From the NCBI GenBank assembly GCA_903632075.3, contig CAHIKZ030005576.1, positions 745,001-809,000 on the forward strand: a stretch of DNA of 64,000 bases, in the 5' to 3' direction. The DNA comes from Acanthosepion pharaonis (lineage: Eukaryota; Mollusca; Cephalopoda; Sepiida; Sepiidae). A program made the translations under genes and the position numbers. This document shows positions 24,901 to 38,000 of this stretch, one piece after another. Within the stretch, counting starts at the first letter, position 1. Each line of letters opens with the position of its first letter. The notes under the pieces are model-generated. The model searched no databases. It had not been told where the DNA came from and saw nothing but the letters and a program-made list of their open reading frames with translations.

Positions 24901-27900
24901 CATAGAACCATTCCTGTCGAGCTGAAAATGGCTAATGAGAGGCGAAAAGAAATAATAGAGAGACAATGAAGAAAAAGGATTTTGTAGCAGCTGGATAATT
25001 TCTTTAATATTTTTAATTATAAATTTTCTTCAAATAATATTGTCAGTTATACATAGGGAAAAAAATGAATTGTAATGAGATAATATATATTGAGTTATCC
25101 AAGCAAATCAGTTTATTAAGTAAAAATAAGTAAAAAAAACATTTTTTAAAAAAATTATATTAACTTTATTGAACAACAAATTCACCATTTTATTCCACTA
25201 TATTTTGCCATCTTTCAAGCAATGCCATAATTCTACCCTCCCAGAATATTTTATCTCTAAATACATTTTGTAAACTTCTAGAGAAATTTCTTTTCATTAA
25301 GAGAATTCTACATTAACTTAATCATAATTCAAAGGTGCAATATCTTGTGAATACAATGGACAAGAGACAACTTGCTTGCTAAAATGTCAGCATTTTTGCT
25401 TGGTCATAAAAAAAATTGTCTAGTTTTATATCCTGATAGAATATTATTTGATTATCTTATCCAATTCCAGAAGTTTTTCCTCAATTACTACATTCATTAA
25501 GTCTAATTGGGGGTAATATTTGTTTGAATCAATCAATTGGTTCTTTGGAAGGAGGTCATGGTAGTGAACTCATTTCCACTCTTATAATATACACAGAATC
25601 ACCATTACCCTCTTTGGATGAAGAACGGTCTCTGGTATGAGATTAGTGATGGTTCATTTTGCTTGTTGTAAAGTACCCACTTTTCATCACCCAAGCTAAT
25701 TTGTTTAAAAAATATGGTCTAGTAGGATTTTTTTTTATGTGGAAATCACACATGAAAGTAACTAACATAATCAAATTGATGAAAATGATTTTCACTGCTT
25801 GATTTGGATATTTTGTGTATGATGGCTATCTCCTGCATCTGTAAGTTATGTCTTAATTTGATCAGTACCAAATGGTTGACCCAAATATAATGCACTGGTT
25901 AATGAAAAATTTTCTTCATGAAATTTCAAAAATTACTTTTGACATTTTGTATCTTTTACTGCACCTTCTCTATAAACTTCACAAACCTTCTTTGCATCTG
26001 AGTTCTTTTTTACCTTTCTTAAAATAAAAAAACCCAATATTTGAAAACTTTTACTTATACTTTTTATTTTTAAAGTTAGTATCTATATAAATATTCAAAC
26101 AGCTGAAAAAATAAAAAAAATGAGTACATTTTTTGGGGACACCTGTATATATGAACGACAAGATGCTTAAATATTTATACAGGTTGATAGTAACAAAATA
26201 TTTGCAAAGGTTTACCTGAGATTTGATGATATGCAGGAATTGGGACATTAGTTCTGGACATTCCAATAAAAAATGAAAATGATCAAAAATAACTTTTGGA
26301 TTTCTGAAATAAAGAAAACAAATAATTCAATAAAACAATTTAGAAAATTGTAGACAAAGATTTTTATAATTTTTTAAGTAACTTATTTAATAAAATATGA
26401 TATACTACCAATAATGTTTATGCTAAACAAAAGCAGAAATTATTAACTATTTTTTTTATTAAAAGACATCAATGAGTAGAGTTATTGCAACATGCAAATT
26501 AAAATTATGAGGTTATATGCATATAAAGACAAGAGAAACAGTGAGACAAAAAATACCTCAGGATTTATAACTTACCTGGCGACCAAAGATTTTAAAACAT
26601 TATTGTGTTGACTAACAAACTCTATGAAGCGTGGTGATGTGATACTGTAATAAGAAAAGAAAAATAAATAAATGCAGATGATACATTTTGAAATATAGCA
26701 GCCTTAGAATCAGTAAACCTGACATTATAAAATATCATCATTTACCTTCTCTTTCTTAATAGAGAAATTATCCAGTTATGACTTAAAAATAGTTTTCCAA
26801 ATAATTGATCAATCAAGATACTTAAATTTAGGATGACTCACCAGGCAATGGTCTTTCCAAATCTAAATAAGATACTTTTTTTCTTCAAGATGTAGACTTG
26901 ATCCAATTTTGTCTTTTTTAATTCATGTTTGATAATCACTTATATATATATATATATATATATGTCAAGACTGTTCTCTAATTAAGTAATTGTTTTGATG
27001 AGCTTTCCTCTTTTGTACCGTGATTTTATGAATTTAAGCACAGTACTATATTGTCAGCCACATTCCATCATTTTATAGTTGGAATTGCTAGATGAAGCCA
27101 TAAGTTTTATGCTAACAGTTTTTCTTTGACATTTCTCCTTTGTGGGACTCTCTTCCAGCTTCTTGCTTTCCAGTCAACTTTCAAAATTTAAATGCAATGT
27201 CAATCATCATCTTTTGTATTCTTAATTCCTGTTCTTTTATTGTTCTCTCTCCTTAATAATGTTTTTCTTTTCATCATATTCCTTCACACTCAATAAACAC
27301 TTGCATCATAATCTTAGTGGCTTTATAGTATTGCTTGTGGTGAAAATGATAATAAAATAAATAAAAATCTATTTTAAGAGCAAAATTAAAATCAAATATC
27401 TTCCATGCCTATCCATACAAAGAAATAATCAAAATATGGGAAATAGATCCATTGGAATTTATCCTGACCACTCATTTACCAATACTGAAATTCTGTAGGA
27501 CATCTGATTCTCATGCATGCAGTATAAAAAATATTAGGAAACAAATTAATAAAAGTAAGAATTCTCTACCAATTGTTCTATAAAGAAAAGTTTTATATTG
27601 TTGAAACATCTGTGAATATGTGGGATTTGCAGAAAGTGAAAGTACTTTTGATTATAAAGCTTTCCAGTGTATTATTAGGACATGTTTTCAACACAAATTG
27701 CATAAAACAAAAGAATTACAGCAACCAAAGAAATTAAAGCATAAAAAATAAATATTCTAGTTTAAAGTCCACAAAAACAGTTGTTATAAAGATCTAATAA
27801 AATAGGATTTAGAAGCAAATTTATGGAAAATGTGTAAATAGCAAACAAGTCAAGACAAAATCAGGATTTGAATTGTAATGTAACACATATGTTCTAATAT

Positions 27901-30900
27901 TTCATGTATATGTAACAGATCTATATTATTTAATGTTCTTTAAGGCAAATATTATTAAAGACAACAGACATTTTATGGAGATTAATTTTGCTGATCAACT
28001 TTTCCAAATTACAAATGATTGTTCACAGACAAAGAGAAAATTCTGTCAAAAATTGTCCAAAGTTAATTTTGGAAGAAATATAGTGCAATCTTTTGTTGTG
28101 GAGTAAATAAGACACCCCAGGTAACACAATAAACTAGGCAAGACACTTTAAATAAAAAACTCAAAGTGAGTCAGGAGAGTTCTGTTGAAGTCAGTCGATA
28201 CATAATATTATAACTGATAGGAGTGAGTTATAACAGCTTTTGACTTTCTTAAGTCATCATCAGGGTAAATAAAGACTTAAGAAAGTTGAAAGCTTGGACC
28301 ATATTTTTTCCAAAATTAACTTTGGACGATTTCTGATGGAATTTCCTTCTTGTCTGAAAAAGATAATTTGTAATTTGAAAAAGTTGATCAGTAAAATTAA
28401 ACAACACAGAATATATGTTGTCATAAAGAGAAGGCCATACTATACAATGGCTTTCTTAAAGAATATTTGCTGCCTTTTAATTCTGTGTATTTACACAAAA
28501 TTTTTTAAATGTATATAAGAAATGCACATATTTAACCCTAGATTATTTTTTCCATTTAATCATTTTGTATTTGATTATATTAATAATCTACTCACTACTT
28601 CTTCAGGACTTTGTTGATCATGGCTCTCCACAAATTCCTGCCCTTTGTAGTCCTTAGTAAAGTTTATCTTTTTGCTATATCTCCTAATCCCTGTTCTACC
28701 AACCATTTACAGAAGCTAGGTAGGTTATTCGTTGTTTTCCTTTGTCCTTTTTGCCTTCAATATGTCCTGTGAGTATCAAATTTTCCAAGCCCTCTTTCCT
28801 CATTACATGGTCTAGAAATTTCAACTCTTTCTGATGCTACATCTAAATGTTCTTTTTGTTTCCATTTTCTCTAAAACTTTGTTGTTCTTTGCATGTTCAG
28901 CTCATGGCATTCTCAGCATCCTTCTGTAGAACCACATTTCTGATGCCTCAAGTCTCTTCCCCATTTGTGTCAAGATGGTCAGCATTTTCTGTCAGATGGG
29001 AGTACTGATATTACATAACAGTTCAGTATTTTTTCCTTTGTTTCCAGTGAAATTTTCCTTTTTGTTTATAGTGTGCTTAACTTTTGGAAAACATCTTTTG
29101 CTACTTCATTGCACCTTTGGATTTTGGTGTCACATTTTCCATCCTCTGTTAAAAAATACTTCCTCGTAAAACAATTTAATACATCAGTTGATAATAAATA
29201 AGAGAAATTGTTTTTTCATAATTATCTTTATGTTATTGTAACTTCTGCAAACCTCAAATAAAACTTAAGTTCTTTTGGCACTGATCCTTGCAAATAGACA
29301 TTTTCTAATGCTTTTGATAAGGCTTTCACATCTCTCAATGTATTTTCAACCATTATTCTACAGGGAAACATTCTAAATCATTCACATTCATTGGCTTCCA
29401 TTTATAAACAATGATTTACATTGTCAATGCCCCAAATGTTCAACTTGTGTCATATCTGTTTTTAAATCTTCAGGCCCCAAAGTCATATCATAAACTGCAT
29501 CAACAACAATTTTCTTTCTCTTTTATCTCATTTTATTTTATGAGGGACAGTAGTCATTGTATCATTTCTAGGAAAGAGGGAGAAAATTGAGAGGACACAT
29601 GTTAACCGGTTAGCCAAAATCTAATTGCTATGTGCTGCATTGTCTCACTAAGGAATCTGAGTGTGTCAAGCCACCCTAACACTTTCTAATTCTTGCAGCT
29701 GTCTCACTGTCATCACACATTTTGATCTTATATCAACACTTAAACAACTGCAACCCACCATTGTCAGAATTCCATGCCCACAGGGTCTTCTGGGTAGTAA
29801 TTTGCCAATTCTGTAACAAACTGGATTTAGGTCAGATAGATGAATAGACCATTTCATTACTTATATTTCTGAAACCATTCTGAGATAATGTTTTTAAATA
29901 TGTTTGGGGGTTGTCATCTTGGAAGATGAATCAGCTAAGCTGTATAGCAAAAGGCAAAAGAAAGAATCAACTTATATTACAGTGGGGTGAAACGCTTAAA
30001 AAAAAAAGATCCATTACATTTTCTTGCTAGATGTTATTTTTCCCCATTTTATCTTATATTTCTTTCTGTATGCTTGTGCATGAAGATTACAGCTGTTAAT
30101 GACATTATTTATAGTTTCTATGACATTTTGTAAACAGTTATTGTTTGGTAACACTGCCATCCTTATCTTTATAGCTTCTGCTGTGTCAACAACATACAGT
30201 TGTCCATAATGCCTCTGTTCATTTTTTCTGAAGTAAGAATTGTTGGCTAGTGATATGTATGATTCAACATTCTGTAACAGTTGATACTCCTTCCAGGAGA
30301 TACAGGAATGTTTGCTTGAAATGACATGAACATGAATGTGATAACTTTGGATATTGTCACTGAAATTAATGTGTTTAATTCAAGAAATGTACAAAGAGTT
30401 TGTAAGTACAGTTGCAGATGGAATGTCCAGTTTACCATTTTGGCAACTATTCCATGAGTCACCTCTGAAGTAAAGTGCTCTACAGTGAGAGCAAATATTA
30501 AATCTATTATTTACATTTGTATTATTTTGAACAAATCTATATTTTCTTTATTTATATTCCCATGTCTATGGATATCACTCATTTTGTTCTTATTTAGTAC
30601 TGCTCAGTTATTGCTTGCTCCATTTCCACTGAATCCAAGTACACACTGCCCAACCCAGGGATTGAACTTACAATTATTATATCACCAAATTCATGAACAA
30701 CACTTTAATCTACTAGGCTACTGTGGGACAATAAGAACTAGATGTATTAGTACTAGTATTTTTGAAACTGAAGAAAATCCTTCTCTTCCTTCATCCTGAC
30801 ACCAATCTAAAATATCCCAAACAGTAAAAGTCTATTTCCCTCTTTCACTATTTTGCCACCCTCTTATTAAACATGCCAAACCTTACTTGCATTATTTACA

Positions 30901-31767
30901 TTATTCAAACTGTTATCCTCATCTTCATTGCCATATTCACAATGTTTCGGCCGTTGTACACTCCAGCCTTCTTCAGGTGATTGGAATTTCAAACTAAAGA
31001 CTATTTTGTCCACTGGGTTAGATTGTTCTAGATCCACGTGCCATGCCTCTTCCGGATGTCTCAGTTATTTCCCTTTAACTCAATTCTCCAAGTTTTTGGT
31101 TTACCACTGCTGTGGCCTGGTATTGAACTCACAACTCTTTGGGTCTAGCCACTGGATCTAACCAACATCTTTATCCACTGCTCATAATATAAATAATGCA
31201 AGTAATCATAATGCCTCATCTCAGAGATATAGACAGCTACTAAACCTTGTTCAGCTGTTATATTTCACAAAAGGACTCAACAAAAAATATTGTTTGAAGT
31301 GATTGATTTGCTTTTTTATGGTTTATCAACCCATTGTAGGTTATTTAAAGCTGAAACATATTTTGGATTGCAATAATTATATTTTTTTTTTCTGAGTGAA
31401 TATTGCATTAACAATTTTTTGAGAATAACAATGTTTTTCTAGATACAAGTTTTACTATTTAACCCATAGCTGGGGATTATTGCTTGAAAACACATTTCAT
31501 ATTGCAACATAATTAAATGGGCTGCAGTTGTTAAGGCAAAACTATGTGTAGCTATCCAACTTGCCTTGATGATGATCTCAAAAAGAGATGGAAAGTACTT
31601 GGGAAATAAAAGTGATTCTCACTGTTACGGTGCATTTCTTGCCTTATTTAATTGTAATATACAGAAAAATATTTGTGAATATTAAAATATTATGATAAAA
31701 ATAAGCAGACATAATGTTTGAAATTTATTCAATCAGACATGCCTAAAAGAGAATTTGCTGCTTAAAG

Positions 31768-31801
<34 letters not shown>

Positions 31802-31940
31802 CCTATACAGAACCGTCATATAGCCTGACATGCTTTTACTGATTTCGCCACAGAGGGCGTTATGGTTAGCAAAGTTGATTTTATTGTTTTAAACTACAAT
31901 TCTCCATGATATTCTCTTGTACGTTAGTATCTGCTCAATC

Positions 31941-32018
<78 letters not shown>

Positions 32019-35000
32019 ACATATATTATATATATATATATTATATATATATTATATATATTATATATATATATACATACACATACACACATAAGAATAT
32101 ATACAGACACAAGGAACCTTGAAAACAATAAAAGCAAAATACAAACGGTACCAGGTCTAAGCTGGCAGAGAAAAAGGGAAAATAAGAACTATTGGAGAAC
32201 CTAATTCAGAAAGATACAAAATGCTCAATAATCTACAAATTTTCAGTGAGTGAACTGACCTAGAATAGAACTAGAATTCAATCTAAAAGTGTCAGGCAAC
32301 CAAAACTTTAAGTTTCACACGATGAAGTGATCCTCAGTCTTGTGTCTCTAACGTTTTTTTGTGCACATATGTGTGTATTGAAACTTGTCTGTTAATTTTG
32401 GCAATGTAAGTCAGATTAATAAGGTGAGATGGAAACTTACGGCTGTGGTGAGAAGCATGTACAACACTGGTAGAAGGCTTGTATGACTGCACAAATACGT
32501 GGCACGGTTGCTGTGATGATCTCCTGCCCTGTGCCCTGGAGGCCATCCCAAGAATGCACGCCTAGTTTTTTAGTCTCAACATTTTGACTCTTTGTCTGTC
32601 CCTTGTTCTCAACTGTGGCACGTGCTGATGTCTGATCTCCTGGCAAATTGGATGGCAGGCTCATTTTACTTTCCATCTCCCACACACTGGAAACATCTGC
32701 ACTTTTGTTTTTCTCTGATTGTTCTGTGTTGACTGTCAAGAAAGGATTTGGCTCTAACATGTGCTGAGGTTCAGGATTGATTTCACTTGCATGAATTGCT
32801 TCCATATTGGTTATCTTTCCATTCTCAGAGTTGTTGAAGTTTTTGAATTCTTCTTCTAATAAATTCAGCCAGTCATCCAAGAGTTTCCATAAAACTTCCA
32901 AAGGCTAAAAAAGGAAAGTAATATCGAAAGATTCAATATTGCACGTCTTTTTTTTCTATTTAATTTTACTTACATTTGTTATAATGATGTCAATATGAAC
33001 ATGAAGACAAAACAACCATCTATAAAATCAATTCTAAATCTTAATTAGATTTTTATAAACTAGCCTAAAACTTCACTTACAATACAACTGCTGTCTGAAT
33101 TAATTTAAAAATACAAAAATCTTAAATGCTTTCTCAGCCTTCTTCCACCATATAGTTGCAAGTAATATTCTTAGTTCACGTCTAAATTCATACAAGTTTA
33201 CCAAAAACTGATTTATAGCTACATTCCTATTTTGTTTTGTCATGGGAACCCTCTAAGTTTTTGTGTCAGTATAAAATCTTAATAGAATAAAACTAACTGA
33301 TATTAAGCCCTGTTAAGAATTTTGATAATAGTACAAAACATTTATTAACATATTGGATAGACAAAAATAATAATGACAATCTTCATCTGAAAAATAGTGT
33401 TTTGTGTAAATATCAAATTTTAAGCTTAAGAATGACTTAGAGTAACAATCATTTATTATACCTTTATATGAACAATGAAAGATATTCCTTACCTGGAATA
33501 TTTTGCAGGCTTTAGCTGGAATAGGTGAGACATTATTCAGGGCACTGGAAGTATTCACCTTGGTTTTCAGGCTGTACACTTGTCGATACAACTTACACAA
33601 AAAGGTGACACAACGTAGTAAGCAGTGAACTTCAGGCTCTAAAGAACTGGACACACTGGAAAATAATCCCACATACAAAGAAATTGTTAAATTTGAATAG
33701 ATATTGGTACATAATAGACAAGAAAATATAATTAAAGGTAAAACACTAATTGCAGAAATGTATATTTTTAAATGTATTAATTTTAAGAGTTTTAAAACTA
33801 ACTGTTAATTTTTTTCCCTCTAGAATTCATTGAGTTTTACTGACTATATTGAGGTCAATTAAATGTTGAAATTATGCTTTAGCTATTTTAAATTTTCTTA
33901 AAACACATTTACTAAAGTCAAATTAAAGCAAAATACTAAGTAATATCTAAAATATCTGAAAACATTTTTTGCATTTTTATGAAAACTCTGTGGCTATGGT
34001 AACTTCTTTGTCACTGCTGAAAACTAACTACACAGGAAAAACCAACAAACACTCTTGATAATTAACAATGGGTCTAGTGAAGGGAAATTGAAGAATTTGA
34101 AAGGAGATAAGAAATGAAGACTAATTTTTAAATGTAGCCTGGTTGAAGGTTTTTCAGAAGGAAAATTACTGTGGTAGTAATGTGTTGTAAATGAAGGACC
34201 CTAGGCTCTGGCACTGTATTTTTGTCTATCTGGGCTTGTGATAGTGGGTTTGTTAGTGGCAGAAGCAGTAGCAGCAAGAGGAGGGAATGGTTTATGAATG
34301 GATCTTGTTATCTTCTTGTCTCCTCTGTGTATAAATATTTGTATAAATATAGCAAGAATGCTTCCTTGGGAAATTTCAGAAGGCCATAAACCTTTGTCAT
34401 ATTGCCCCCAAGGCAACTGAGTAGGTTGAAGATGATCTATTCTTACTAAATCTTAATAAATTCTACTTGTTTATTTTAGGATTGAATCTTCATAGAACTT
34501 ACTCCAAACTCATTTTATGGCTTCTAATTATTTTTAATCTGTTCACTGTTTATTCTTCTTAACATTTAATTACTTTCCTTGAGTTTTTTCACTGTTTATT
34601 CTTAATTACTTCCTGTTTCAAACTGTCATTATGTTATAGTGGAACACACCTATTCTATAGTTAATAGACTCTCCCACCTATAATAAGTAGGAGTAGTAAG
34701 AGTAACAAGTCAGTCGCTCAGTGAGTTGGCTCAGTCAGTCGACTGTTAGTCGGATACTAAAGTATCAGCGACCACAACTAGATTTACTCTGTGTCATACC
34801 TATTATATGAAGTTCCTAACATTTTGTACGTCGAACCTATTTTAGGACCGACTTAGTACAAATACAAGCCTCCACTGTGAAATCACTCCATAACACATTA
34901 GATAATCTGATGCAGTAAAATGTTAAACTAGTGTTGCCACCCTGTTATATCCAATCATGCAGTAAAATGTTGAACCAGGGTTACTACCCTGTTATAGCTT

Positions 35001-38000
35001 TGCTATGCATAACACAATAAGAGAACAGGACAAAAGACATGCTCATCAACAAGATGCATAAAATTCAAAGAAGAAACACGGGTAATAGAGGAAGAGGAAA
35101 TACTTCAGAGATGAAACAAATACATTGGTGAACTCTTCCACAATGAAAGCGGAAAGCACACAATAAACGCAAATATCAAAAACCCAGAAATCTAAGGTGA
35201 AATTGGCACTGACCAAGTTGAACAGGAGCAATGTAGTGGGACCAGATGGAATTGTAACAGAGATGTTGGCAGTTTTATATAATTTCAGTATTGACAAAAT
35301 TACAGATATAATAAATGAAATATATGACACCAGTGATATACTGGAAAACTGAAGTAGATTGATTTTCATAGTACTACCGAAGAACCAAGAAGCAAACAAA
35401 TAGGAACTTCATCAGACAATCAACCTAATGACCCACATAAAATAATTTATCATTCGAGCTCTTATTAATAAAGCACATAAAAGAATAAGACCAGCAATAG
35501 GACATGAAAAGTGCAGTTTTGTTAAAGATACTGGAACAAGAAATGCAATGTTTATTCTCAGAATGGTATCAGAAAGAGCAATACAAATGCAAATGGAAGT
35601 ATACCTATGTTTTATAGATTATGCAAAAGCACTTGATAAAGTATGTCACAAAGAACTGTTTGAACTGCTAGGTAAACTTAATTTATTTGGGAAGGATATT
35701 AGAATAATCCAGAACTTATACTGGAAGCAAAACACCTGCATACAGATACAAACTGAATTCAGTAAATACACAAAAATAGAAATCAATATAAGACAAAGAT
35801 GTGTCTCCTCACCAAACTTTTTCAAGCTTTACTAGATGAAGAAGAGAGTTGAGGTGACAAAACTTTGGTTCTACAGAAGGATGCTGAAAATACCATGGAC
35901 TGGACATGTGAGCAATGACAAAGTTTTAGGGAAAATACAAACAAAAAGACACTTAGAATCAGAAAGATAGAGTTGAAATTTGTAGGGCATATGAGGAATG
36001 AGGGCTTGGAAAATTTGATACTCACAGGATATATTGAAGGAAAGAGGCACAGAGGAAAGCAAGAGCATAACCAACTTAACGAGTTTGTGTAAATGGTTGG
36101 CAGAACAAGGATTAGGAGAGGATAGGGAAAAATATAAAAAGCTGCAGAGGACAGGAAATTGTGAAGAGCCATGATCATCCACATTCTGAAGGAACACAGC
36201 ACATAGATGTTGTTAGCTATATTTGAGGATAAATTAGAAGAATTTTATTTTTCAGAACTTATAAAATAAATTAATTTTGGCAACATACAAAAATGTTTGA
36301 AATTTACACAGGACTATTCCAAATAAAAAAAGAAATTCAAGAAAAATTGATTTAGAAATTTAGATTTAAAATAATTTTTTTATATTTTTTAATCCAAAAT
36401 TTGATGTCAGTCTGTGTTGTTAATTTTGCCTATAGATATTACCAGGCAAACCAAACAGAAAGAAGTAACTTGAAGAGGATAAAGTAAATGTTTGAACCCT
36501 TCCTTATTTATTAGTGATCTGTCATGGGTTAAATCAGTGACACATTTACACACAAAAAATATCTGTCATAGTAAAAACTCAAAGATTTTAAATTTACAGC
36601 ACCACTGAAAATGAAGTTGATGAAATTCATTGCCTAGTATTTCATTACTAAGTTCAAATTCCAGACTAGTATATTGTGTTTAATTTTGCACTAATGCCCA
36701 TAGGAAAGGTATAAACCAGTCTCTTATTCATCCCCCCATCTATGGGTTAAATCTATGGCTCTCTAGCATTGGGTAGTAAAAAGTCTGAATTTCAAACCAT
36801 GGAGAAGGCAACAGGAAACCACTCCACTATCTTCACCAAGAATGCATGGTAAGTCACATATAATAAAGAAAAAAGGAATTTGTGGAGAGCCATGATCACT
36901 TACATCTTGAAGGCACATGGCATTAAAAAAAATATGAACAATGTAGACAAAAGCATTAAAATTCAAACTGGAGATTAAATTTTGGCCTAATGATTAGTGC
37001 AGAAGAATGATGAAGCTCTGACCACTGACATAATTTGATGAAGTTGTCAGTTTGATACACTTGAAAATAGATCATTATAATATATAACATTTATTTAAAT
37101 TACAGGAGAATAGAAAACATAGATTTACTCAAAGTGTTGTCATATTACCTGAGTAGTTTCTGCCCAATACTAAAGGCTTGTTCAGCCAAACCAATCAACA
37201 ATCTGTCTGATTTCTCCTCAGTCTGATTTTGGCAAAGGTGAGACAGCACACGGAATAACTGAAATAAACAATAACACAATAAATCTATTACATATAAAAC
37301 ATTATAAAAGACATAAAACAAACAATATTGCAATAAATCTATTACCTATAAAACTTTATAAAAGTAATAAAACAAACAATATCGCAATAAATCTATTAAA
37401 TATAAAACATTATAAAAGACATAAAACAAACAATATCACTATAAATCTGTTACATATAAAACATTATAAAAGACATAAAACAAACAATATCACAATAAAT
37501 CTATTACATATATGTTATAGTGGAACACACCTATTCTATAGTCAGTAGACTCTCCCACCTATAATAAGTAGTAGTAATAGTAACAAGTGAATCACTCAGA
37601 GAGTTGGCTCAGTCATTTGATATCGGACAATTAGTTGGAAATTAAAGTATCAGCGACCACCACTAGATTTCTCTGCATCATTATCTGTCATATCAAGTTC
37701 CTAACGTTTTGTGTGTCGAACCTTTTTAGGACTGACTTAGTGAAAATACAAACCTCCACTGTGAAACTACTCTACAACAATATAAAACATTATAAAAGAC
37801 ATAAAACAAACAATATCACAATAAATCTATTACATATAAAACATTATAAAAGACATAAAACACTTAATTTTAATACATTGTGTCACTCATTATTGTCCAT
37901 TTATTTCTATATATTTAAAATATTTGCAAATCAAGTCATACTGAACAAAAATAAATACCAATCAAAATGTATTTTACAAATATAAAACTCTCAAAATATT

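Noticed and set aside
24823..24921. Acceptor at the internal TTTCAG before CTCGACAGG
   Set aside because: Skips residues PFSA and breaks phase with the previous exon; the CATTAG acceptor at 24932 keeps the frame.
31906..32204. IY-rich open frames (also at 5371-5613, 55383-55577, 58799-59017, 60201-60603)
   Set aside because: Translations of TA microsatellites.
35822..36202. Two minus-strand open frames rich in hydrophobic residues
   Set aside because: Antisense to the RTE LINE ORF, whose sense translation is clearly recognisable.
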